64,000 bases of DNA from Streptomyces sp. NBC_01244 (GTDB lineage Bacteria > Actinomycetota > Actinomycetes > Streptomycetales > Streptomycetaceae). The notes beneath the pieces are model-generated. The model was not told the origin of the DNA. It did not search any database and saw nothing but the letters and a program-made list of their open reading frames with translations. A program made the position numbers and the translations under genes. Below are positions 1 through 7,838 of the stretch, in pieces (the stretch's first letter is position 1; every line of letters begins with the position of its first letter). Location of the stretch: assembly GCF_035987325.1 (NCBI RefSeq), contig NZ_CP108488.1, positions 3,224,001 through 3,288,000 on the forward strand. Reading direction: 5' to 3'.

Positions 1-1286
1 AGGCTGACGACGCGCACGGCGATGACGGTGAGCAGCCCCACGGCGATCGCCCCGAAGGCGTTCTGCCGGCCCCAGAGGGAGAAGCCGCGGGGGTGGATGG
101 CGTAGATCCAGGCGTTGCCGGCGAGTCGGAACGGGGCGAGACCGGTGATCAGGGAAGAGATCCCGCAGACGCCGAGCAGGAGCAGCGAGGCCGTGGCGTC
201 CTGGAGATAGCCGAGGTGGTACAGGACCGCGATGGCCGCGGCGGCGGCGAGGGAGACGGAGGTGGCGGAGATGTAGAGGGGGTCGCGCAGCAGTTGGCGA
301 GCCTCCGTCCGGGCGCCCCTTCCCGGCAGCCGGACGAAGCGCAGCCGCCACGGGGCGCCGCTCTCGTTGTTGCGCGCGGTCGTGCCCGCGAAGGAGAGGA
401 CGTACGCGCAGAGCAGGCCCCAGAGGGAGCTCGCGAACACCGCCAGGAGAACACCCGGGAGGGTCTCGGGGACGCCTCCGGTCACGGCCAGCGGCGGACA
501 CAGGACGTACAGGCCCGAGGTGCGTCCGGCGAGGACCAGGCCGATTCCGGTGATGAGGAGGATGCCGCAGAGCGAGGCGCTGACGGACTTCACGCCGAGC
601 GCGTCGTTGGAGGACCGCATGACCAGCGCCGTCAGGGCCTGGACGGCGAGCGTGGTCACGGTGGCGACCAGCGCGGTGAGCGCCGAGAACAGCAGGGCCA
701 CGGCGAGCGCGAGCCAGAAGGAGGTTCCGCCGGAGGCCTGCACGCGCGTGAGGGACAGCACGGTGACGGGGCCGACCAGGAAGGAGGACACGGTCATCGC
801 CGTGACGTACGGGGGGATCAGCTCGCCGAGGGCCCGGTTCCAGCGGCCGACTCCCTTGGAGACGGCGAGGACGCGGACGCCCGCCGGCTGGAGACCGAGG
901 ATGTCCAGGATCAGCGTGGCCCCCGAGGCCGCGGCCGCCATGCCGGCGAGCGCCGCCCGGTTGACCTCCTTCAGCTGGCGATCCTGGAGCACGGTGAGGG
1001 TCTGCTCGTGCACCAGCGGGGCCAGCGCCTGGACCTGGAAGGCGACCATGGCCAGACCGAACACGAACAGGACCAGGAGTACGGCCGAGGTGATGACGGG
1101 CGAGCGGTCCAGCATCTGGCGCACGGTGTTGCGCTGGGACCGTGCGGTCGCCCCGGCGATGGCGAGGGCGGGCCGGAGCGAGCGCCGGTTCGGGGGTCTG
1201 CGGGACGCGGGCTCGCGTACGCGCGCGTACGCGAGTAGAGGGGCGGGGGCGGCGGGAGCGGGGGCGGGAGCGGGAGCGGCCCTCAT
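1..1286 (-). CDS. ABC transporter permease, C-terminus beyond window edge
   Basis: The complement is open from an ATG at 1286 to the window edge with no stop (about 428 codons). It begins inside the stop of the upstream ATPase (ATGA overlap), so the two are translationally coupled. After a Pro/Ala-rich leader the protein shows at least seven hydrophobic stretches, as expected for an ABC-2-like integral membrane permease. No substrate-specific motif is recognisable. It is inferred to be the membrane partner of the ATPase, probably exporting a peptide or small hydrophobic compound. The missing C-terminus lies left of base 1. Confidence 0.75.
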   Translation of the reverse strand, partial: MRAAPAPAPAPAAPAPLLAYARVREPASRRPPNRRSLRPALAIAGATARSQRNTVRQMLDRSPVITSAVLLVLFVFGLAMVAFQVQALAPLVHEQTLTVLQDRQLKEVNRAALAGMAAAASGATLILDILGLQPAGVRVLAVSKGVGRWNRALGELIPPYVTAMTVSSFLVGPVTVLSLTRVQASGGTSFWLALAVALLFSALTALVATVTTLAVQALTALVMRSSNDALGVKSVSASLCGILLITGIGLVLAGRTSGLYVLCPPLAVTGGVPETLPGVLLAVFASSLWGLLCAYVLSFAGTTARNNESGAPWRLRFVRLPGRGARTEARQLLRDPLYISATSVSLAAAAAIAVLYHLGYLQDATASLLLLGVCGISSLITGLAPFRLAGNAWIYAIHPRGFSLWGRQNAFGAIAVGLLTVIAVRVVS

Positions 1287-2158
1287 GCGCCCGGCTCCAT
1301 GAGCGCGGCGAAGATGTCGTCCGCGGTGTCGCCGACGTTCTCGAGGCCGCTCAGGCGCAGCACCGCGGCTTCGAGCGTGGCCGTCCCGGCCGCGTCACTG
1401 ATGGAACGGGGAGCGCCCTGCGCGACGAGCCGCCCGTCGGACAGCACCACGATGAAGTCGCATTCCCGCTCGGCCGTGTGCAGGTCGTGGATGGTCACCA
1501 GTGCGGACCGTCCGGAGCGCGTCCAGGTGCGCAGCGCGAGCCGCAGAAGCACGGAGCCCTCGACGTCGAGGCCGGAGAAGGGCTCGTCGAGGATGAGCAG
1601 CGGGGCATCGCTGCTGAAGGCTCCGGCGAATTGCAGACGCCGCTTCATGCCGTGGCTGTACGAGCCGACGAGCTTGCCGAGCGCGCCGTCGATGCCGAAG
1701 ATCTCGGCCAGCCGCTCGGCATTGCGCATCAGGTTCCGGGGGCGGTCTTCCAGGCCGGCGATCAGGCCCAGGTACTCGTGTCCGGTGAGCATGTCGGGCA
1801 TGGGCAGTTCGTCGGGCGCGTACGACACCATGCGCTTCGCCCGGTCGGTGCCGAGCTTCTCCCCGAAGACCCGGCCGCTGCCGCCGCTCGGTTCGGTCAG
1901 CCCGATGACGCAGCGCAGCAGGGTGGACTTGCCCGCGCCATTGGCCCCCACCAGTCCGCACACGGCGCCGGCGGGCATGGTGACGGTCACGTCGCGCAGT
2001 GCGTGGCGGCCGCCGAACCGCTTGCTCAAGCCGTCCAGAGCCAGCGGGACCTCACCTGCGGAGTCACCGGCGCGGGCAGTGGCGCAGGCGCTCACAAAGC
2101 CGCTGTTGGAGTCGCTCTCGGACACGCTCTCGAAGACAGCGGAGTCACTGAGCGGCAT
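1283..2158 (-). CDS. ABC transporter ATP-binding protein
   Basis: This 291-residue ATPase powers the adjoining permease. Walker A (GANGAGKST, about residues 71-79), an unusual signature (SYSHGMKRR) and Walker B with catalytic Glu (LLILDEPFSGLD) are all present. A CcmA/drug-exporter type single NBD is likely. The ATG at 2158 is preferred over 2191 because GGGGTGA lies just upstream. It overlaps the preceding small membrane-protein gene by 14 bases and the permease by 4 bases, so the operon is tightly coupled. The first 35 residues are a Ser/Ala-rich extension not usual for the family. Confidence 0.9.
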   Translation of the reverse strand: MPLSDSAVFESVSESDSNSGFVSACATARAGDSAGEVPLALDGLSKRFGGRHALRDVTVTMPAGAVCGLVGANGAGKSTLLRCVIGLTEPSGGSGRVFGEKLGTDRAKRMVSYAPDELPMPDMLTGHEYLGLIAGLEDRPRNLMRNAERLAEIFGIDGALGKLVGSYSHGMKRRLQFAGAFSSDAPLLILDEPFSGLDVEGSVLLRLALRTWTRSGRSALVTIHDLHTAERECDFIVVLSDGRLVAQGAPRSISDAAGTATLEAAVLRLSGLENVGDTADDIFAALMEPGA

Positions 2159-2417
2159 GGCCGTCACCCCGCTTCCTGGACAGCGCGGCATACGTCACCG
2201 GGAAACAGGCGACGCCCAGCGCGGCGATGACGAGCGGGAAGGACGCGGAGGGCTGCATGCTCAGCTGGGCGTCCGTCTGCACGTACTCGATGAAGCCGGG
2301 CACGCTGACCGACCCGTCCCGGGACATCGCGTACATCATGGACAGCACCAGTGCCGCCAGGCTCAGGGCGGACCCGCCCAGGAGCGCCAGGAGGGCGGAC
2401 TTGACGATCTTCTTCAC
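2145..2417 (-). CDS. small membrane protein of the ABC operon
   Basis: A 90-residue protein from a GTG at 2417 (VKKIVKSALLALLGG). It has two hydrophobic segments (about residues 5-25 and 55-75) separated by a short polar loop, and ends in Lys/Arg/His-rich residues, so a two-helix membrane protein is likely. Its 3' end overlaps the ATPase start by 14 bases. I do not recognise the family. It could be an accessory transporter subunit or an exported hydrophobic peptide handled by the transporter. The Shine-Dalgarno sequence is weak, so the exact start is uncertain. Confidence 0.6.
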   Translation of the reverse strand: MKKIVKSALLALLGGSALSLAALVLSMMYAMSRDGSVSVPGFIEYVQTDAQLSMQPSASFPLVIAALGVACFPVTYAALSRKRGDGHAAQ

Positions 2418-2502
2418 GCTGGGTCCAAGAGGTCGTGGTACAGGGGGAAGGGGGGAGGCTCGCCCCCGCGTCAGGGACGCGGGGGCGAGCCGGGCATCCG
2501 GC

Positions 2503-2826
2503 TCAGAACTTCTCGCAGATGATCTTGAATTCCCAGACGCGCCAGCCGTTCGGGCCGCTCCACTTGACGCGGTCGTAGCCACGGCTGACGCACTGGTAGG
2601 CGACCAGAGCGTAGGAGACGATGCCGGCGACCAGGACGACGGCGATGGCGATGATCAGCACGATCTGCCAAATGCGGTGCGCGAGGAAGCGCGGCTCGTC
2701 CTCGGTGCCCTTGGCCTTGGCCAGCGCCATGGAGGCGTGCTGGGCCAGGGCGTCGGGGGCGTTGGTGGCGAGGATCTGGGCCTGGGTGGCAAGACGCAGC
2801 GGCGTCTCGCGCAGGGCGGTGAGCAC
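2503..2826 (-). CDS. small single-pass membrane protein, first gene of the ABC operon
   Basis: A 107-residue protein starting at a GTG with a good ribosome site (AAAGGAA, 7-8 bases upstream). The N-terminal half is Ala/Gln-rich and amphipathic. One hydrophobic segment (about residues 53-77) is followed by an aromatic, charged C-terminus ending FKIICEKF with two cysteines (residues 79 and 104). The family is not recognised. It lies 85 bases upstream of the second small membrane protein in the same direction, so it is probably the first gene of the four-gene ABC operon. A role as the exported product or as a transporter subunit is inference only. Confidence 0.6.
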   Translation of the reverse strand: MLTALRETPLRLATQAQILATNAPDALAQHASMALAKAKGTEDEPRFLAHRIWQIVLIIAIAVVLVAGIVSYALVAYQCVSRGYDRVKWSGPNGWRVWEFKIICEKF

Positions 2827-3169
2827 CTGTCGTTCCTTTCGATGGGATCGATACGATCGAGCAGGTGCCCGCCCCGATTCGAGCGGGGCGGGCACTCGCC
2901 CGGCGGCAGCACCGCCGGGATGCCTTGATCCTCGGCGCTCGGCCCGTCCGTGGACACTGCCGATCGCGCGCCTCCTTTGGTTGGTGTGCGGGATAATTCG
3001 GCCAATACCTGTCCGTCCACTGCAATCCCGCGCGGTCAGAGCGACCGGAGCGGCCGGAGCGCACCCGTTCAGGCCTGAATCCGCACTGAAATGCCTCTGG
3101 GGCGTGGCTGATTGTCTGGGGTAGGTTTCCTCCCGACCACGGCTTATGCAGTACTCAGGGGGATTCACC
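2827..3169. promoter_or_regulatory. divergent intergenic region with leader hairpin
   Basis: This 343-base stretch separates the ABC operon (minus) from the LuxR-type gene (plus) and must hold both promoters. A perfect 12-bp inverted repeat (2865-2876 with 2884-2895, loop of 7) and a smaller palindrome, GATCG-ATA-CGATC (2846-2858), lie in the presumed leader of the minus operon, 20-70 bases before its first start. The large hairpin has no T-run, so it is either a weak attenuator or an operator rather than a clear terminator. No coding frame here looks real. Confidence 0.5.
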
Positions 3170-3901
3170 TTGGACCACGTCACCGTCATTCACCACCATC
3201 CATGGATTCGCAGGGGTCTCGAACAGGCCCTGACCGAAACCGAGTTCGCGGTCACCGTATGCTCCTCCGCAGAAGCGGGAATCGCCGCCGTGCGCGATCG
3301 GCCGCGGACCAGCGTTCTCGCCGCCGACGGGCTGCCGGGACTGGATCGGCTCCTCACCGCCATGGGCGGGCGGGAACTCCGGCAGGTGCCGGTCGCGCTG
3401 ATCGGGGACCCGGACACCATGGCGCAGCGGCCCCAGCCTCTGCCGCCCGGCGTCTCCGGGTTCTTTCCCGAGGACGTGGAACCCCGGGCTCTGGCACACG
3501 CCGTGCACACCATGGCCGCCGGCGCGGCCGTGCTCCCGCTGGCGATGCTGTGGTGCTCGTTCATGCGGAGCCCGAAGCTGGGGCACGAAGACAAGACGCC
3601 GTCCTCGCTGCTGACACTGCGTGAGCGCGAGATTCTCGCCCTGATCGGCGGCGGGCTGACGAACGTGGAGATCAGCGGCCGCCTGGGGCTCACCACCTCG
3701 ACGGTGAAGGCGTACGTCAGCAACATCTACTTCAAGATCGGCGTCGACAACCGGGTCCGCGCCGCCCTCTTCGCCCACGGCATCGACCTGCCGGCTCCGG
3801 CCGGGTACGTCCCGGCCTACGCCGACACCACGATGCCCGGCGCCGCGGCGATGGTCCTGCCCCCGTCGCGCGGCGCCCGCTCGGGACCGTGCATCGCGTG
3901 A
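3170..3901 (+). CDS. LuxR-family regulator with degenerate receiver domain
   Basis: The C-terminal half carries a NarL/FixJ helix-turn-helix (LTLREREILALIGGGLTNVEI, about residues 155-215) that should bind DNA. The N-terminal 120 residues align by eye with a response-regulator receiver (HVTVIHHHPWIRRGL), but the acidic pair is replaced by His and the phospho-acceptor position in SVLAADGLPGLD is Ala. It therefore probably does not use ordinary phosphotransfer. The TTG at 3170, preceded by AGGGGG, is preferred to the ATG at 3146 because it starts at the receiver's first strand. It is divergent from the ABC operon, which it may control. Confidence 0.85.
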   Translation: MDHVTVIHHHPWIRRGLEQALTETEFAVTVCSSAEAGIAAVRDRPRTSVLAADGLPGLDRLLTAMGGRELRQVPVALIGDPDTMAQRPQPLPPGVSGFFPEDVEPRALAHAVHTMAAGAAVLPLAMLWCSFMRSPKLGHEDKTPSSLLTLREREILALIGGGLTNVEISGRLGLTTSTVKAYVSNIYFKIGVDNRVRAALFAHGIDLPAPAGYVPAYADTTMPGAAAMVLPPSRGARSGPCIA

Positions 3902-3968
3902 ACCCTGCGGCGGTGCCGCGGCGGTCGCCCGCTTCTCGGTGAGGCGGGCCGGGGCACAGGACACCGGC

Positions 3969-4028
3969 GGCAGCGTCACTCCCGTCCCGTTCGCCTGACC
4001 CACGAACGAGACGGGAGTGCAGGCTGCC
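3969..4028. terminator. bipartite hairpin between convergent genes
   Basis: Nested inverted repeats lie between the LuxR-type gene (plus) and the hydrolase gene (minus): GGCAGC/GCTGCC outside, CACTCCCGTC/GACGGGAGTG (3977-3986 with 4010-4019), then CGTTCG/CGAACG inside. The convergent position and strong stem suggest a bidirectional terminator, although no T-run follows. Confidence 0.6.
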
Positions 4029-4049
4029 GACAGGGGCCGGCGCCTCGAT

Positions 4050-5183
4050 CTAGGCCGCTCTCTTCCCCACCCGTACCCACGCGGCGAACTCCTCGATGCC
4101 GTCGATGAGCGCCTCGAAACGGAAGGAGTGGAAGAGGTCGAAGGCGTGGTGCCCGCCCGGGAGTTCGACGTACACGACCGGCGAGGTGGAGGCGGAGCGC
4201 AGGGCCGTGACGAGGGCCTTGGGGTTCTCGGTCTCCACCAGCTCGTCCAGGTCGCCGTGCGCGATGAGGAACGGTGGCGCGTCCGCCCGGGCGAGGTTCA
4301 CCGGCGAGGTCGCCGGATCCCCGTCGAAGTACGTCCCGAGATAGCCGTTGAGGGCGATGGCGGCGGTCACCGAGGTGTCCGCCTCTTCGAACCCGGGCTG
4401 ATAGGCGGGTTCGTTGGGGGTGAGGGCGGCGAGCGCCGCCATGTGCCCGCCCGCGGAACTTCCCGACACGAACACGCCCGCCGCGGGATCCGCGCCGTAC
4501 GCCTTGGCGTGCTCGCGCGCCCAGGCGATGACCTTCTTCGAGTCGATCAGATGGTCCGGGTGGGAAAAAGCGGGCCGCAGACGGTAGTTGGCGCTGATAC
4601 AGACCCAGCCCTGGCTCGCGAGCCGGTAGAGCAGGGGCAGTGACTGGGTGTTCTTACGGCCTTGGTCGTAGTGGCCGCCATGGAAGTGGATCAGTACGGG
4701 GCCGCCCTCGGGGCGCGAGCGGTGATGGTAGACGTCGAGGAGGTTGCGGCGGCCCGCGTCCCCGTAACCGAGGTTGCCCACCCGCTTGACGTCGCGGCGG
4801 CGGCGGAACACGGGCCTGAGCAGAATGCGCGCCAGGGGCGGCCTGCGACGCGTGGCGGTTCCGGCGCCGAGCGCCTCGTCCAGGGCGCGCCTGACCACCG
4901 CCGCCGTCCGTATCCCACGGCGGGCGACCACCACGAGCCCGGCGGCCGCAACAGCGGCCAGAGCCACGGCCGCCCAGTCGGCAACCGTGGCGATGTCGCC
5001 CTCCACGAGGGCCAGCGTCGTCGAGGCCGTCAGCGCGTAGAGGACGACGTGCGGTATCTCGTTGAAGACCAGACCGAGCCGGTAGCTGACGAAGAAGAGC
5101 GGCTTCGGCCCGCGGATGCGCACCAGGCAGAACACCGTGATCAGCGCGGCCAGCACCGCGGTTGACGCATAGCCGACAGCCAT
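4050..5183 (-). CDS. membrane-anchored alpha/beta hydrolase (HSL/BD-FAE type)
   Basis: The roughly 377-residue protein has three hydrophobic segments in its first 90 residues and then a serine hydrolase domain. The oxyanion HFHGG motif is near residue 170. The nucleophile elbow GSSAGG (Ser about 243), an Asp in HGDLDELV (about 311-313) and a His in GGHHAFD (about 345) make a plausible triad. It should hydrolyse an ester of unknown identity; the N-terminal helices place it in the membrane. ATG 5183 is chosen over GTG 5192 because GAGGGGGA sits correctly only for the former. Confidence 0.85.
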   Translation of the reverse strand: MAVGYASTAVLAALITVFCLVRIRGPKPLFFVSYRLGLVFNEIPHVVLYALTASTTLALVEGDIATVADWAAVALAAVAAAGLVVVARRGIRTAAVVRRALDEALGAGTATRRRPPLARILLRPVFRRRRDVKRVGNLGYGDAGRRNLLDVYHHRSRPEGGPVLIHFHGGHYDQGRKNTQSLPLLYRLASQGWVCISANYRLRPAFSHPDHLIDSKKVIAWAREHAKAYGADPAAGVFVSGSSAGGHMAALAALTPNEPAYQPGFEEADTSVTAAIALNGYLGTYFDGDPATSPVNLARADAPPFLIAHGDLDELVETENPKALVTALRSASTSPVVYVELPGGHHAFDLFHSFRFEALIDGIEEFAAWVRVGKRAA

Positions 5184-5215
5184 CGGAACCACTCCCCCTC
5201 GACGCCTCTACCGAA

Positions 5216-5247
5216 GTACCCCATCTGTAGTTCCACGGATGGGGTAC
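5216..5247. promoter_or_regulatory. inverted repeat upstream of the hydrolase gene
   Basis: Perfect 10-bp arms (GTACCCCATC at 5216-5225 and its complement at 5238-5247) with a 12-base spacer lie 33-64 bases before the hydrolase start. The position fits an operator or a leader hairpin. No regulator can be assigned. Confidence 0.35.
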
Positions 5248-5405
5248 CAACGAAACCGCCTGGGCGCTGTGCCACGGGAGCGGTCGGCCAGGAGGGACAG
5301 GTACCGGCCGGTGTCGCGACACTGTGACAAGGATCAGGCTTCATGCCCGGGCGCTGCCGGGTAGGCAGTGCCTTGACGGCATGACGAGCCGGAAGGGGTG
5401 GGGAG

Positions 5406-5798
5406 TTGTCGGAAGTGGAGGCTTGGGGCGAGGTGCTCGACACGGCACTGGCCGAGGCGGACCTGGCGATCGGTCTCGTAGGGGAGGACGGCGCCGAGGA
5501 GAACGACTGGGCGGCCGAACTGGTGGAACTCCTGGCGGAGAGGACACCGGCGCTGAACGTACGGCGGATCAAGGCGGACCCGTTGACCCAGGACCTGGGA
5601 GCGGTCCTTGCGATCGTGCTCGGGTCGAGCTCGGTCACCGTTCTGGCCGGCGGGCTGGCGGCCTGGCTGAGGCGGCGCAATACCGTCAGCATGGTGCTCA
5701 AAAAGCGGGACCGTCACGGCGCCACCGTCGACGTGACGGTACGGGGGCGCCCGGACGAGCGGATCGAGAAGATCGTGACCGAGTTCCTGAAGAAGTAG
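5406..5798 (+). CDS. EACC1-like effector-associated protein
   Basis: A 130-residue protein starting at TTG 5406 (AAGGGG upstream). It has an acidic N-terminal alpha/beta part, a single hydrophobic helix followed by a Trp and three Arg (about residues 64-90), and a short beta-rich tail. This layout matches my memory of EACC1 (effector-associated constant component 1), small membrane proteins encoded beside caspase-like effectors in actinobacterial conflict systems. The next gene, 15 bases downstream, is such a caspase-fold protein, which strengthens the call. Its role would be to link the effector to the membrane or to a sensor, which is inferred from context. Confidence 0.7.
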   Translation: MSEVEAWGEVLDTALAEADLAIGLVGEDGAEENDWAAELVELLAERTPALNVRRIKADPLTQDLGAVLAIVLGSSSVTVLAGGLAAWLRRRNTVSMVLKKRDRHGATVDVTVRGRPDERIEKIVTEFLKK

Positions 5799-5813
5799 GG
5801 GACGGGGGACGGC

Positions 5814-7697
5814 GTGCTCGCACCTGGTCGTACCCTCGCGATCACGACCGGGGCGAGTGAGTGGCCCCTGCTGGAATCCTTCGATGCGGCACCCGCCTTC
5901 ACCAACGCGGCTGCGAGCATCAGTGACTACGTCGGCGCCCGTGGACTGGGTGTTCCCGAGGAGAACGTGCTGGATCTCTTCGGGAAATCCAACTCCCCGC
6001 AGCAGTACGAGCAGATCATCGCGTTCCTCGACGGCCGCATGCAGGCCCTGGGGGCGCCGCACGGGGAGAACCTGCTCATCTTGTTCTTCTACGTCGGTCA
6101 CGGTGCCTTCTTCGGCACCGCGCGCGACTACTGCCTGCTGCTCGCGGACACCCGGGGCCCCCTGGAGGCCGACACCAGCCTGAGGGTCGGCTCACTGGAC
6201 CGGTTGCTGCGGCTACGAGCCCCTCTCAGCGCGCGGATGCTGTTCCTCGACTGCTGCTTCGCGGCCGAGGCCGCCCGCATCATGCAGGGCGCCATCGAGC
6301 AGGTCGTCGGGGCCAAGACCGACGAGATCCTGGAAGTCTCGCCCCTCGACCGCGGCGTGGCGCTGTTCTGCGCGGCGAGCGCCCGGGACCCGGCGCGGCT
6401 GGCCGGCCGGGACACCCACACGCTCTTCAACTGGGCGCTGTTCGAGGCCCTGCGCAACGGCGATCCGCTGACACCCGGCCCGATGACACTTCACCATGTC
6501 GCCGAGCTGGCCGGCGCCGCCCTGGACGGGCTCGGCCAGGAAGGCGTCCCGCGGCCCGAGGTACACGTACCGAATCAGGCCTACGGCGACCTCGCGGCGG
6601 TGCCGCTCTTCCCCAACCCCGCGGCTCCGACGATCAAGCCGGCTCCGCCGGCGGACCAAGCGGGCAGAGCCGGGCCCGAAACCCAACGCGAGCCGGAACC
6701 CGTCCCGTCGCCGGTGGCGAAGGAGGCCGCTCCGCCACCGCCGGGAACCAACGTGCTGGTGCCGCAGACGGACAACTTCATGATCTGGAAGGCCGTGACG
6801 TGCAGTGCGGACGGCCGGTACTACGCCGGGCCGCGAACACACTTCGGAACCCCGAAGGACTCGTTCTCGATCCAGGTCGTCGAGGCCATGACCGGGCGGC
6901 CGCTCCATGACGCGTTCCACCGCATCCACCACAGCTTCGACCATGGCGAGGTCAGTTCGCGTGACCAGCTCCTCGGCCTGGACTGCCTGGGCCGGCTGTA
7001 CGTGAGGGACCTGGCGGACCATCGCGGAAGCGGAACAGAGCTCCTGCTGGCGTCGGACGTGCGATCTGCCGGCTTCCATCCGAACGGGACCCTCGTCGCG
7101 AGCGGCCGCGCGGGCGGGCTGTCGTTCTACGCCGCAGGCGGCTTCGACAAGGTGGCCACCCTGCCCCAGTACCGCGCCGGCTCCGAGTTCGGCTTCTCGG
7201 CCGACGGCTCGGTATTGGCAACGTTCGGCATCGGCAAGGGCGTTCAGTTTTGGCACGGTTCCGAACGCGACGGCGCCTGGGTTCCGGAGAACATGCCGTT
7301 CGCCGACTGGACCGTACCGGCCCCGTACCGGGAATCGGCCCTCAGCCCTGACGGTACGGCGCTTGCCGTTCTGCGGGAGACCGACCGCGTGGAGGTTCTG
7401 AGCACCCGGGATGGCAGCCCGCTGTGGCGGGCCACCGTGACGAGCGGGCCGGGCCGTCCCAGGATCTGCTACGCCGGAAGCAGCCACTCCGTGGTCGTGA
7501 TGTTCTCCGGTGTCTACCGGGGCATCCTGCGCAAACGCGTGGACACAGGCGGACTGGTGATCCTTGACGCGGCCACTGGCAAGACCACCCATGTCTTTCC
7601 CGCGACCGCGCTGGTGACGGACATGGCCCCGTCCCCGGACGGACGCTCCGTGCTCGTTTGCGAGGACGGTCTGCTTCGGCTCTGGTCGGTGCCGTAA
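5814..7697 (+). CDS. caspase-fold protease with C-terminal beta-propeller
   Basis: The 627-residue protein begins at GTG 5814 after GGGGGAC. Residues 1-270 are a caspase-like peptidase with the His of YVGHG (residue 96) and the Cys of LDCCFA (147/148) as the catalytic dyad. A Pro/Glu-rich linker (about 265-310) joins it to a C-terminal domain with about six WD40-like blades recognisable by SADG/SPDG turns. It is a likely effector that cleaves a host or self protein when the propeller senses a signal. It is probably co-transcribed with the EACC1-like gene. The trigger and substrate are unknown. Confidence 0.85.
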   Translation: MLAPGRTLAITTGASEWPLLESFDAAPAFTNAAASISDYVGARGLGVPEENVLDLFGKSNSPQQYEQIIAFLDGRMQALGAPHGENLLILFFYVGHGAFFGTARDYCLLLADTRGPLEADTSLRVGSLDRLLRLRAPLSARMLFLDCCFAAEAARIMQGAIEQVVGAKTDEILEVSPLDRGVALFCAASARDPARLAGRDTHTLFNWALFEALRNGDPLTPGPMTLHHVAELAGAALDGLGQEGVPRPEVHVPNQAYGDLAAVPLFPNPAAPTIKPAPPADQAGRAGPETQREPEPVPSPVAKEAAPPPPGTNVLVPQTDNFMIWKAVTCSADGRYYAGPRTHFGTPKDSFSIQVVEAMTGRPLHDAFHRIHHSFDHGEVSSRDQLLGLDCLGRLYVRDLADHRGSGTELLLASDVRSAGFHPNGTLVASGRAGGLSFYAAGGFDKVATLPQYRAGSEFGFSADGSVLATFGIGKGVQFWHGSERDGAWVPENMPFADWTVPAPYRESALSPDGTALAVLRETDRVEVLSTRDGSPLWRATVTSGPGRPRICYAGSSHSVVVMFSGVYRGILRKRVDTGGLVILDAATGKTTHVFPATALVTDMAPSPDGRSVLVCEDGLLRLWSVP

Positions 7698-7838
7698 GAG
7701 AGTGAGGGCGAGACCTCGCCCTGGAGGGCGATCGTGTGCGCCGTGGCCCTCCCCGCCTTCAGCTCGGTGATCGAATCGGCAGGAAAGTAGCCTAAAAATC
7801 TATTCTGGAGAGACTGCCTCACCAGCCACACTCTCCGC

